Part shown: positions 1-11,139 of the stretch, in pieces
How the letters are laid out: every line of letters begins with the position of its first letter
Numbering within the stretch: position 1 is the stretch's first letter
Source of the DNA: Mallotus nudiflorus
Lineage: Eukaryota > Streptophyta > Magnoliopsida > Malpighiales > Euphorbiaceae
NCBI GenBank assembly: GCA_947683625.1
Contig: CANTUR010000069.1
Span: 5,146,001 to 5,210,000 of the forward strand
DNA: 64,000 nt
Direction of reading: 5' to 3'
Position numbers and translations under genes: made by a program
The notes under the pieces: generated by a model
Told to the model about the DNA's origin: nothing
What the model saw: only the letters and a program-made list of their open reading frames with translations
The model's database searches: none

Positions 1-1060
1 TTATAGTCTCAAGCCTCACATCTACAGTCATAGAATCATATCACTGAATGTCTTGAACACCAACCAGCCAATCTGATCTGACTTGCAAATTCATTCAGAT
101 AAATTTTATTTAACTTATTAAAAATTAAATTTATCTTCCTAGGTCTCACTTTAAGGAGTTCAGCTGGTCCCAATAAGTCTACAAATCATGCTTGGTGCTA
201 GCTAGATGAAAAGAACCCCATATCTACATTAGAGGAATACTCTTGTCAAAGCTAATAGCGATGAAGCCTCAAATCACCCCAATATCAATGCCCTAGATCT
301 CAAAGAGAATAAATAGTTGAAATAAAAAAGAAGAGGTTATAAAAGAGCAAAGTTAAAAAGGTAGAAGACATACATTCAGGACATGCCAAAAGCCACACAT
401 TGTCACAGCACCTCTACAGATAGTATCCAGTCTATAGTAGAGATATAAGAGCTGCAGATCCCCAATCAAAGGTAGTGACTTTAACAAGGCCTTGAAGCAA
501 ACCAAGAAAAGTAATACTGAGCTCATGACTAGTCTCATAGAAGAGGGTAGTGCTTAGCAGTATCAATAAAAAACATCTTGCCTTTTGAAGAATATGAGGA
601 AGTGTAATGGTGGGTAACCTCCTGAAACCTTGAATGAAAGAAGAAAGGCGCATGTTCTTCCAATTTTTCTATGCCAGAATGAACCCAAGCAAGTCATGAA
701 CATAATGACTCCTAGCATCTTCTAGAAGGGTGCAGTAGTGGATATCAAAAGGAACTAGGGCACCTTCAAAGGTAATCCTAATGATGGAAGAGAAGCTTAT
801 AGGGGAAATAGTCAGCTAACCCACTCATGTGTGAAATGTGTGAGTGGTATCCATCTACTTCTCACTAAGAGCAAAAAGTGAATAATGGTCTGACCTACCT
901 CGAGCAGTCAGTAGAGCAACAATGAAGCGTTAGAAGCCAGATGCCCAGATGTGTCGTACTCCTTCTTTAGATAAATCATGAAATAATTCTCGAGCCAAGT
1001 GAAAACAATATGACAACTTCAGTGGTGTCTAAACTTTATCTTTGTTTGTGTTTATTTATT
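1..1060 (-). pseudogene. Antisense plant-mobile-domain (PMD) gene of Tat element H, partial
   Basis: Reads on the minus strand and matches, exon by exon, the better preserved PMD genes at 18095-20735 (+) and 33858-38048 (-). Seen: the exon ending in the peptide GFWHVLNV at about 380-650, followed directly by a GTATGT splice donor, as in the other two copies; an upstream part equivalent to the PMD core at about 660-1030; and an acceptor-like TTTAG near 1032, above which intron 1 continues to about 1384. PMD (aminotransferase-like plant mobile domain) proteins are known from MAIN/MAIL host proteins and from Ty3/gypsy and Mutator-like transposons. The reading frame holds stops, and the gene's 3' part lies left of the window. 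It is antisense to the + strand Tat element that presumably carried it. The family call is firm through the paralogues; function is unknown. Confidence 0.65.
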
Positions 1061-1384
1061 TATTTAAAAAAATTGGGTTAAATCCAATCGGAAGACTTGA
1101 TTTTTGATCGAAAATCCAAAATACCGATCAGATTTCTAGATTTCCAATTAGAAATCCAAAATTTTGATTAGATTTCTAGATTTTAGATAAAAAAATCTAG
1201 AATTTTGATTTAAAATGCAGATCTTTGACTAAAAATTCAGAGGTTCGACCAAAATTTTGATGGTCCTTTGTGACATGCAAACATCAATTTTGTAAAATTT
1301 TATTTTCAAATTGACAATTTCATGTAATTTTATTTGATCTATATGGCAACTATTCTATAATTGCATGCATGAATATATTAATTT
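1061..1384 (-). other. Intron 1 remnant of the PMD gene with AT-rich imperfect palindromes
   Basis: Upstream of the exon 2 acceptor, this stretch holds repeated short motifs (GATTTCTAGATTT and TTTTGATCGAAAA types, about 1085-1250). They resemble a decayed form of the about 20-bp palindrome array seen in intron 1 of the two better PMD copies (18492-18593 and 37616-37715). From about 1385 the sequence switches abruptly to the protease end of another Tat element, so a recombination or deletion junction lies here. Confidence 0.4.
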
Positions 1385-4054
1385 ACATATTGGAGTGGTA
1401 CCACCTACCCTACATTAGAAAATCAAATTCCCATTTGATGGGAAGGTAGTCATTATTGAAGCTGAGGCCAATAGCATAGATCGCTGCATAAATGTGACAC
1501 CTTTGGCATTTCAGGTATCAAAATAAATGAGGATAAGGTTAGTTTAAAGGTCATTGTTATAATGAAGAAGATGAGTTATGAACTGAGAACTAGGCTTGGA
1601 AAAAAGCAAAATGGAATTCTAGTAATGCCAAACTTTAAGAGCTATACTAACAAACAAGGGTTGGGGTATGATCTAGTTGTAGATAAGGGCAAGAAGAATT
1701 TCTTCATCTTGGAGGGCTCTCTCACTAAATATTAAGGACAACTTAAAGAATGAGAGTGTAATGAAATTAAGAAATTTGACTTTGAGATTTTCATAGACAT
1801 GATTGCTAGTATAGGAAAGGAAGAGAGTTTGAAAGAAGAAGAAGGGAAAATAACCATTGTAGAGATTAAACTAGTCTTAAAGAACATAAGGACAGAAGTT
1901 GAAGCTCCTAGCTACACCAAAATTGTAGCTCTCATTAAATATAGCATAAAGGATGTATTATTTGATGATGTGTCTATCTTTGAAAATGTCTATATTGCTT
2001 ATCTAATTGAGTCTTTTGATGTACTGAACTCTAAGTATGATACAATGAAATCTAATTTTGCTTACTTATGTGATGTGTTTTCATGTTGATAATGAGCATT
2101 TTATTGAATTTTACATGAGCATCTTTGACATTCATTCCATTAACACTGAGCCATTTAACATAAGCATATATGCAAATCCTCGTATATGGCATATTTCAAA
2201 AGATATTACCCCTAAGGAAATAAGAGAATAAGAAAAAATATTAATAAAATATTTAAGGGTATTCACTTGGATGTATGATGACATGCTTGGTATAAATAGA
2301 GACATTGCTCAACACTTCATTCTAACTAAAAAGGGATGTAAACCGATGAAATAAAAGCTATAAAGACTAAGACTAGAGTGGCCATAGTTAGTAAAGGAAG
2401 ACATGGAAAAGAAAATCAAAGTGAAGTTCTTATAGGTAGTGGACTATCCAGAATGGCTATCCAATGTGGTTCTTATGCTAAAGAAAGATGGGAAAGTAAG
2501 AATTTATGTGGATTACAGGGACCTCAATAAAGTTTATCCAAAAGATAATTTCCTTTTGCCTCATATAGATGTGTTGATTGACAATGCTTCTACATATGTT
2601 ATGTATTCCTTTATGGATGAGTTTTCATGCTATAACTAGATTCTTTTATCAATCATCAACAAAGCTAAGACTGCTTTTATTATTGAATGTGGGACATACT
2701 ACTACAAACTAATGCCTTTTGGTTTAAAGAATGTAGGTGCAACTTACTAGAGAATGGCAATAACAATATTTCATGATATAATACATAAATAGGTAGAGGT
2801 CTATGTTGATGATATGATGGTGAAATTAAGGTTTGGAGAAGAGCACCTGACCATGTTAGAGAAGTTCTTACAAAGGGTAGAGAAGTATAGTCTAAGGCTC
2901 AACCTGAAAAGTGCATATTCAAAGTAACTTCAGGAAAGATACTGGGATATATGGTTAGTTAGAGAGGAATCGAGGTCAATCTAGACAAAGCAAAAGTAAT
3001 TCATGAGATGCCAACACCAAAGACTAAAAAAGAAGTTTATGGATTCTTGAGAAAACTACAGTTCATCTATAGGTTTATATCCAGAATGACAGAGGTATAT
3101 GAGCTAATATTCAAGCTGCTTTGGAAGAATTAACTCATGGTTTGGAATGAATAGTGCCAAATTACTTTTTATAAAATCAAGGATTATCTCATAATCCACC
3201 AATTCTAAGACCTCCTAAAATGGGAAGACCCTTGATTCTGTACTTAGAAATTGAAGGGAATGTTATTGAAGCCATTATGGCCTAGGAAGGAAAAGCATGA
3301 GCAGAACATACAGTTTATAACTTAAGTAAGAAAATGTTGCCCTATGAAGAGAAGCATAGTTAACTTAAGTATATATGTTTGGCAATGGTTTGGGCCATGA
3401 AAAAGCTAAGGCATTACTTTTAGTTATATAAGATTCAGGAAGTTTTAAAATTGGATTGATGAAATACCTATTTGAAGCATTATCACTAATATAAAAGTTG
3501 GCTAAATAGCTATTACTGTTGAGAAAAATCAGACGTCGAGTACTTGACATAGAAGATGATCAAAGGGAGAGCAGTGGCTAAATTTCTAGCATTAAATCCC
3601 ACTATGGATGGTGAAGAAATAAAACTTGAGTTTCTAAATGATCTTACTTTAGTAATTGAGATATAAGGATGTTGCATGTACTTTGATGGAGTAAGGAATT
3701 AATTTAGAGCAAGAATTAAGGTAAATATATTGATTGCAAAAAAATGAGGTAATTCCTATCACAAAGAAGTTAGCATTCTTAATTACCAATAATGAAGCAG
3801 AATATGAAGTGTGTATAATAGGGATGGAAGCATTAATCACTTTGAAGGTTACAGAAGTAGTATTACTAGGGGATTCAATATTAGTAATCAATCAAGCCAC
3901 TAATGAATGGGAAAGAGCCATAATTGAAACCATATCTAGAACATTTACAGTAGGCAAGTCCTTTTAGAAATGATAACTCATTCACTTGTAGAGAAGTCAT
4001 AACTTGATGGCGGACACTTTGACTTTATGAGCATTAGTTTGGGATAGACCAATA
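1385..4054 (+). pseudogene. Tat-lineage Ty3/gypsy pol fragment (protease end, RT, RNase H, second RNase H), element G part 1
   Basis: Degenerate polyprotein in several frames. Order seen: end of the protease domain with the GG-x-x linker (about 1390-1470), G-patch-like tail (QGLGYD, about 1655), spacer ORF (1799-2089), reverse transcriptase (2439-2960: PEWLSNVVLMLKKDGKVR, PLPHID-like LLPHID, MPFGLKNVGATY, YVDDMMVK with the YxDD catalytic box), conventional RNase H (3240-3600) and the start of the archaeal-type RNase H (about 3670-4040: EAEYE, GDSILVI). It aligns throughout with element A (27640-30440). A second RNase H after the normal one is a hallmark of the Tat/Ogre lineage. Many stops and frameshifts; not functional. 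The copia LTR at 4055-5865 interrupts it and integrase resumes at 5866. Confidence 0.85.
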
Positions 4055-4783
4055 TATTGGGTTTTCATGATTCATAAACGCAGCAAAAAACAAAAAATTT
4101 AATCATGAAAGCCTCATAGGATTTATGTGATTTGAACAAATCAATTACAAAGGGATTCCAAAACTCACCAAGATGATTTCAAGGAAAGAAGGTTGGGAGG
4201 AAGAGTATGGTTCACACCTGTGACACCTTACCTTGAGCTTTTTGTGTTTTCTTGTCTGATTAAGACATTACCTATAAAACCACGTCCTTTATCAATATCC
4301 ATATAAACTAGGATGCCAAAATAATGTTAGTGTACTAGCACCTTTATAGTCTTACTTTTACTTTCTCTCTATGTGTTTTTCTTTTCACAAAAGAAGTAGA
4401 AGAAGGAGGAGAATTATAGCCCTACAAAACCCAAGAGAAAGAGATGTATATATAGACATCCCATCTAGGGTTTCTCAAACCACTTACTTACTAAAATAGT
4501 TTTTGGGAAGATTAAACTTTCTTTTTCTATTTTGATTGTAATTCCAAAATTAGAATAATTTTCAATTTATTTAAGATAATCCTTACCTTAAATAAACAAG
4601 GAATATAAACATAAATATATATACATACATATTTATTTATTTATTTATTCTTTCAAAAAGATTACCATTGGGTTAATTAACCCAATATGCTTTGGACCTA
4701 TTCTAAATGTGCGACCTTGTAGGTTCACACAACGCTAGCAGTAAGTCTAAAATTCCCATTTTAGCCCACAAGTCATAAGTGGG

Positions 4784-4857
<74 letters not shown>

Positions 4858-5865
4858 TTTATTTATTTATTCTTTCAAAAAGATTATCATTGGGTTAATT
4901 AACCCAATATGCTTTGGACCTATTCTAAATGTGCAACCTTGTAGGTTAACACAACACTAGCAGTGAGTCTAAAATTCCCATTTTAGCCCATAAGTTATAA
5001 GTGGCCTCTAGCAAGACATTATGACTATCCAAGTTGTGTAAAGGCTGATAATCTGACATAACCTAATACATAATATGTATTATAGTCCTTTTGTCACACA
5101 ATATTTTGATTGAACATAAGGCATGGTTTATCTCATCCTTATATAGTTCAATCATATTATTTCTCGATCTTAAGTAGACTGATACTGATAACTTTTTATT
5201 TGATATTAATAACTCTTTATCAACTCATTCTAGCATGGTCATGCATTTCTCTTCAGTTTAACTTATCGAGGGCCCCACATATATCTTCTTTAAATAATTG
5301 AGGGAAAGATTCCATTTCAATCACTCACATTCCTTACATAACTCATTCTATATCTAGTCACAACCTGTTATACCATTCGGTTAAAGATAACGTAATAATG
5401 TGTCAAAATACAAAACTTATTATATAGGAAACCATGGTGATTTTAGGTCAGAGGACTGAAATAATACTACTGTGATGAGAATCACTTTGAAGATTATCCA
5501 TGTAGTATTCTTATAGTGGGTCGATCTAGTACATCATTTCTCTAAATATGTACCTATGAGTTTGACTTAATATCTTATATACAGGATCAGTAAAACATAA
5601 TCATTAATCAATCTCATACTAGTCTTTATTCATTATTATTCCTATAATAATAATTGAATACGGATGATTTAGAATAGAATTCAAGTATCACTTAAGAGTT
5701 ATACTATCAAGTCACATATTTGATGACCTGATGTAGAATTAAATATTCAAGGAACTTATTATAATTAGCTAGTAATAATAAAAATACCTCTTTATTAATA
5801 AAATAGAAATATGAAAAAGTCAAAGTATGGCCATTACATAATTGGCCTAAGGCATATCACTAACA
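4055..5865 (-). mobile_element. Copia LTR of the K family, inserted in element G (reverse orientation)
   Basis: Reverse complement of the LTR at 33899-35485 and same orientation as the LTRs of K. The right end reads ...ATATCACTAACA, the terminal sequence of the family; the left end (near 4055) is degraded from TGTTAGG. Matching family landmarks include the (G)TGTGACACC block near 4220, the GTAGGTTCACAC block near 4730 and the GCAAGACATTATGACT block near 5010. It separates the second RNase H from the integrase of element G, and no internal copia domain is present, so it is a solo LTR. Target-site duplication not recognisable. It is longer than its relatives because of an internal duplication with a long TA tract. 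Confidence 0.8.
4630..5005. repeat. Segmental duplication around a (TA)n tract inside the LTR
   Basis: The block at about 4630-4780 (TTTATTTATTCTTTCAAAAAG ... CCCATTTTAGCCC) recurs almost unchanged at about 4856-5005. The two copies flank an uninterrupted (TA)n run at about 4787-4854. Other LTRs of the family carry this block once. Confidence 0.9.
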
Positions 5866-7153
5866 TAATTGTGAAGCCACTAAGACTATCAAAACCTAGT
5901 CAGCCATGATATAAAGGTATGGAGGTAATGGAAATAAGAGTATTTCAGAAGCCTTAGTATTATGACATTTAGTAATACCTCAACAATTGAGAGTACCTAG
6001 AGGATGTGAGTGAAAAGGATAAGACTATAATAAGAAAATTGGTAGAAAAATTTGTTCCAATTAGGGTGTCTTAAATAAAAGAACTTCACATGGAATGTAG
6101 TTGCACTGTTTGGATGAGAATGAAGCAAAAAATGTTATGATAGACTTCTATAAAGATAATGAGACAATTGTTTTTTTGGATGATAATGATTAAAGATTGT
6201 GTTAAGTTTTCCAAGAGATGTCATAATTGTCAAATCTACGGTGATGCCAACCATTTGCCTTATTCAGAATTGCATATTATGTCATCTCCTTAGCCATTCG
6301 CAGTCTGGGGACTTGATATCATAAGAAAAATTAACCCTACATCCTTGAATGGGCATAAATATATTCTGATAGCAATTGATTACTTCACAAATTAGGTGGA
6401 AGCATGATCTTTCACTAAACTAGGGGCAAAAAAGGCATCTAAATTCTTAAAGAAGAGTTTATTTTGTCGATATGGAGTCCCTCACCACTTAATCTCAAAC
6501 ATTGGGGTATAGTTCCAAGGAGAAGTATGAATGTTGCTTGAAAAATATAAGGTGAAGCATTACAAGTCATTGCCATACAAATTGCAGGCTAATGACGCTA
6601 TAGAAGCAGCAAATAAGAATATCAAGAGGATCCTTATAAAGATGATTAAAACTCATTGAGATTTGAGCTAATAAGATGCCATTGGCTCTTTGGGGGTACC
6701 ACACAATGATGAGAACATCAATAGGGGCAACTCATTTCTTGTTGGTATATGGAACAAAAGTTATAGTTTTCATCAAGATAGAAATGAAGTCTCTCAGAAT
6801 AGTAATTGAAGCTGAACTACTCAAGATGCTGTGGGTGGAATAAAGACTAACACAACTAAATTTAGTAAATAGTAAGATGTTGAAGCCACTTTACCATACT
6901 CAGTTGTATCAAAGAAGAATCATAAGGGCTTTCAATAAGAGAGTAAAATAACAAGACATTAGGATTGGAGATTGGATATTGAGACAAGCTAAACAAAATG
7001 TATCAGATCCATGAGGGAAGTTATGACCCAATTAGGAAGGGCCTTACCTAGTAAAAATTATTCTGTTAAAAGGGGCAGACAAATTAATAGATGTTGACAA
7101 AAATGAATTTTTAGAATGGATCAATGTCGATAGTCTCAAGCAATACTATCTAT
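5866..7153 (+). pseudogene. Tat-lineage integrase fragment, element G part 2
   Basis: Continues the polyprotein interrupted at 4055. Seen: end of the second RNase H and linker (5870-6060), a weak zinc-binding region (CHNCQ at about 6215), integrase core with PFAVWGLDII (6294 on; first catalytic Asp), GHKYILIAIDYFTN, YGVPHHLISN (second Asp replaced by Asn in the visible reading), and a degraded third acidic block near IEAANKN (6600). The C-terminal integrase block GPYLVKIILLKGAD and the last residues LKQYYL end near 7153. Several in-frame stops. Same family as element A, and more decayed. Confidence 0.8.
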
Positions 7154-7609
7154 AAAAAATGAAAATGATGAGAGGTAAAATACTTAGTTGGAAACCTAAG
7201 AGGACTAACCAAGGACATGGTACTTTCATTTTGAAATACATAACATACAACCTTGCCCATGGAAAATAACACTTCATGTGAATGAGAAAGATTGTTAAAA
7301 TTGCATGTGTAAAGAAGTAAATGTCTGAATACAAAGGGAAAAATTTGCATCTTACAATTAATATCTTTTCCTGATGTAATGACTTTCTCTTATTTATTCC
7401 TATTTTTAATGATTAATTTATGTTGTAATTCATTGATGTACTGGTATACCAACATGGCAAGTAAATAAAATAGTAGAAATTGAAGAAAATCAAGAATACA
7501 TAAAGTGTTAGTATCGGTTAAAAAATACAGAATATCATCACCAATAATAAATAAAAAAATAATGATCAATCTAAAATGTCTAAAAGAAAAAGGTACATAA
7601 ATATAGTTA
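7154..7609. other. Convergence zone between G integrase and its antisense gene
   Basis: Non-coding; no domain seen on either strand. It lies between the 3' end of the + strand integrase and the 3' end of the minus-strand PMD-like gene, the same position at which A and B carry short tandem repeats. Small frames here are not supported by homology. Confidence 0.4.
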
Positions 7610-8520
7610 GTGCAAAGCATCAAAGGGGTAGGGAAATAAGGACTCATCCTCATCATTGCCTGAGGGTCCTCTTTTGCTAGGCTCAGCACTAAAATCATGG
7701 ATCCTCAAATCCTTAACCTCATCCTGAAGGTGCTTGATCACACTTTAATAATGAGCCTTCTGTTGGCACATTACCTTTTCTTGCTGATGCATTATCCCTA
7801 TAAACTCATGCTACATCATTGCATACATGAATTAACATATGCACATCTCATAACATACATATTGTACACTATATACTTAAACAAGAAAGCATAGAAAGGA
7901 ATACTTATCTGGGTCTCCACAAAGTAATGGACATGATGGCTAAATAAGCTTGAAGTGTACTAGTACTAACACTCAGCTGTCTCCCGAGGAACCTTTAAAC
8001 AAGACAATCAATAAGCAACTAGATTAAAAGAATATTAGAAAGCAAAAGATGAGGCAGAACTCATGTGAGTGGTGCTCTTAGGAATAAATATGAAAAGCTT
8101 AATGGCTATAGGAACCATGTGAGTCATCACCACCATGAACGTCATACCCTTTACACCAAGGAACTAAAGGTATGACAGTTAATCTAGGAACCACGTGATC
8201 AGCAATAGGTGGAATACCAATAGTGCCAACACCACTGGAAACCTCAGCGATATCTCTTGTATGAGTTATCTTTGAACATGACTATGAGAACATGAAAGAT
8301 CATATCATAATAAAAGTTAAGAATTGTTATAACGAAATAAAAGAAAGAAAATTAAGACTCACCAGACGAGTAAAAGAGGAGGAGCCACTAATAGATGGGA
8401 TAAACATATAGCCGCTCATAATGCCATCGATCAGGTGGGGAATAATAGCCTTTGTATAAGAGATGCCCTTTAGCTCTATGCAATGTTGACCCTCTAATCC
8501 ATCCAATGCACCATCTAGAT
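7610..8520 (-). pseudogene. Antisense PMD-type gene of element G, 3' exons
   Basis: Minus-strand exons separated by plausible splice signals. The exon at about 8363-8520 is followed by a clear GTGAGT donor (complement at 8357-8362) and a TCTCATAG acceptor (8282-8289), giving an intron of about 80 bp. The next exon (about 8105-8281) codes for IAEVSSGVGTIGIPPIADH. A last exon (about 7625-7800) has a short charged, coiled-coil-like stretch (QQEKVMCQQK) and ends with an acidic KRGPSGNDEDE tail. Introns at comparable places exist in the A and B PMD genes. The upstream PMD core is at 9887-10640, beyond an LTR-like insertion. The call rests on position, splice pattern and the linked PMD core rather than on a motif in these exons. 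Confidence 0.45.
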
Positions 8521-9480
8521 GGGTGTTTACTAAGTCTGATGAGAATCCTAATATGATAAGGAATCCTAATACAATAAGTATTCAATATGTGACAAGGAAT
8601 CCGTATCCAATATGGATTCAAGGTGTAACAAGGAATCCTAATCCAATAAAGATTGAATACCCTTTAACTTATGATGGAAGTCCAATCACATGGGCACGTG
8701 CTAAGAAGATAAAAGAAGCATTATGGGCTTAAAGTACAAATCTGAATAAATATGATCCATTTGAAGTACATGGAATTAATTCTAGTCCAAAGCATATTCA
8801 TTTGGTGGAAATTTAATATTTAGGCCCAAGTAATGTTATTGGGTCCAATTTGGATGTATTAAGCTCAAAAGAGTAGCTAAACTTATTTCAAGCCTAAGAT
8901 CAAGTCCAACTAAGTGTTGTTTTAGTCCAAGTAATATTAAAAATGAGTTTGGATTTGTTAATTATCTAAAACATTTTTGAAGTATTTATTTTTAGTTAGG
9001 AATACTTTTCTTTAGTTTAGTTGCCAAGCAAAATAATTCCTTATCTTTAAAGACTTGTTTTCTTATCATTTAGGGGTTTATTATCCTTATCTTTGAAGGA
9101 TTTATTTTAGTTTAGGTTTAGGATTAAGAATTCTTATAAATAGCTTATTTCGTAGCCTATTTGGCCAATCTTTGTCATTAATCAAATTAAAGTGACAAAT
9201 TTTACTTCAAATTACTTAGAGTTTTATTCTTTGAACTTTCTAAACAAAATAGGTTGTTTGATAGTTCACTTGTCTTATCAAATAGAACATCCATATCTAA
9301 TTGTAGCAACTTCCTGATGGCTAGAATTCTTAATTGTTAGATAATTAAGGGTTCTAGTTTCCACCTAACTTATTTTTTAGATGTTATTAGGTGTAGGTAT
9401 CAATAGATTATTGCGGGTTTTGTTTGTTAGATAAACTCAGTTTGCATCAAAATCCTTCCCCAAAACATTTTAGTAGGAGG
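8521..9480 (+). mobile_element. LTR-like piece of another Ty3/gypsy family, inserted in the antisense gene
   Basis: Starts with a + strand frame (8523-8732) holding a 21-bp direct repeat (AAGGAATCCNAATCCAATA type, three to four copies at 8545-8655) and the peptide SPITWARAKKIKEAL. This resembles the GP-[LM]-TR-[AS]-RAK-x-[KL] motif at the C-terminal end of many plant Ty3/gypsy polyproteins. It is followed by about 740 bp of AT-rich DNA with a promoter-like TTCTTATAAATAGC (9136-9149), as expected for an LTR. No target-site duplication or second LTR found, so the boundaries are approximate. Confidence 0.4.
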
Positions 9481-9886
9481 AGAATGGGGCACATGGTGAG
9501 CAACAAGATCCCTACTCTAGTCTATGACCCACTCACCTAAGTACCAAGCCTAATCGATAGGGATCACCAACAACACTCTTTTGCTAAAAACTCAATTGCA
9601 CCTTACATCTCTAGTGAGAACTTGAAAGGGAACTCACCCTACCATCAGAGATTAATCTACAATAAAAATAAAATATCAAGGAAATACAAGGCATTCCACC
9701 TGGTAATGGAAAGGGAGGAATGCACCCTGTCAAATGTTAACCTTGTCAAAGCAACACATACCTCCTTTAAGGACTATAAGCGGCCTCTCCAGACACTGGA
9801 TGTCCAAAGAAGAAAGCAAGGGAACACCTCAGGTAGTTGAATCACTAGAGTAGGAGGTTGAGAATGCGAAACTTAAAGGCCTAAAT
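9481..9886. other. Unassigned stretch between LTR-like piece and PMD core
   Basis: No convincing domain on either strand. By position it should include middle exons or introns of the minus-strand PMD gene. The + strand frame 9622-9840 has no recognisable motif. Confidence 0.3.
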
Positions 9887-10640
9887 CTATAAAACAGAAA
9901 AATAAAGGAAGAATGTTACAAGTAATGTACCTAAGAAAAAAAAAGGAAAAGATAGAAAAGAATCAAAATAACTCACATCGACCACCAAAGGGATGCTGTA
10001 AATCCGTAACCCACCTTTATATACATCATCCAGACTGCGTAAGAGATAGCCATAAGTAGGGGAGCCCCACTCATACTCCCACAACCTATCAAGATCCTCT
10101 AGTAGAGGAAGCAATCATGAGTCACCAGTGTTGTTTGCATTTGGGAACACCATTGTACTTATAAAATAGAACATGAGGCATTGAGTTAACCTCTCAGTGT
10201 CCTCTAGCACACCAACCAAAGTAGCTCTACATGCACGCACTAGGTTAGTATAGGAGATCAAACTGCCTTGACTGAATTTGAACTTGAGGCCATAGCGAAA
10301 TAGCTTAACGCACATGGCTATAGGAACATTAGGAATGTCAAATAACACTCACTAGCTAGCAAAAGAAACTCTGATGATATTAGTAAAATCTAGGGCATAA
10401 TCGCCATCTCCCTAAACTGGAAGTGGAAAGTCTGTGTACAGTCCAATCACCTCTCAATCAAGGCAGTCATGGCTATCTCACAACACTTTAGCACCGATGG
10501 GACCTCAAACAATCCCCTAATCGGGCCATTAAAGCCAAGACCGTGCACCTCATCCTGCACCTCCCTGGGTAGGCTCTCATAAAACGCCTTTGCTCTAATA
10601 AAGCTACCAAGCAACACTAAGGATGTCACTACTCCCTAAA
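9887..10640 (-). pseudogene. Antisense PMD gene of element G, N-terminal core
   Basis: Read on the minus strand: LPREVQDEVHGLGFNGPIRG, then ALIERWLDCTQTFHFQF with REMAIMP (10447-10629 and slightly below). This is the PMD signature [AL]-[LV]-[VI]-ERW-x-x-x-T-x-TFHF followed by G-E-M-T-I, and is closer to the MAIL1-like form than the divergent IKRWMDPTHTFY version in element A. Downstream the core continues (10115-10348, LVRACRATLVGVLEDTE) and MLPLLEDLDRLWEYEWGS (10060-10114), matching the PMD pattern of an LLEDL helix and a conserved W-G pair. At least two in-frame stops and a frame change. Antisense to G pol. These proteins have no demonstrated enzymatic activity. Confidence 0.65.
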
Positions 10641-11139
10641 TAAAGGGAAGTTAGTAATATAAAAATTCTTGACTAAAAATCTTAAAAATTAAATAGAAAA
10701 ATAAATATTGATCATTGGTTTTTACTTATATGTAGGAAAATCTCTAGAAAAGCTAGCCTACACTCTAAATTAAGGGAAGTTAGTGATATAAAAATTCTTG
10801 ACTAAAAATTTCACTTAAAAATAGTAGGATAAATCCTAACTATTTGTTTCCTAGTTGTTTATAGAGAAATAAAATCCAAAGGACAAGTGTGCATCCTAAG
10901 TCAATTCTTAGTGAAAGGCATACCAAAAGATATTCGAGCATTCAAGGTTCAAAATATGCAAATACGCAACAAATTTATAAAGGTAAGTATCATGCACAAC
11001 AACTCTTGCATTAAAAGATAATTAAAAAAATCACTTGTTGATCTATTTTACCCTATCTTAAAGAAAGCCTTAGAAAGGAAAGCACATAAAAGCAAAAAAA
11101 AGAAAGTGGAAAGAAAAAAGGAAAATGTTCTGAGAACCA
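10641..11139. repeat. Spacer with a 45-bp direct repeat; likely 5' flank of the antisense gene
   Basis: The string AAGGGAAGTTAGTNATATAA and its downstream neighbour TTCTTGACTAAAAAT occur at 10643-10680 and again at 10770-10810, about 127 bp apart. The remainder (to 11139) is AT-rich, with long pyrimidine tracts on the minus strand, as in plant 5' leaders. No coding evidence. It ends abruptly at the truncated Sirevirus LTR. Confidence 0.5.

Noticed and set aside
4787..4854. Replication origin or scaffold attachment in the TA tract
   Set aside because: A plain (TA)n microsatellite; no supporting motif.
5110..5301. Small + frame with membrane-like residues
   Set aside because: Lies inside an AT-rich copia LTR and is not kept in the other LTR copies.
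7390..7698. Hydrophobic minus-strand frame of 102 codons
   Set aside because: Hydrophobicity follows from AT-rich DNA; only its first residues overlap the last exon of the PMD-like gene, and the rest is non-coding.
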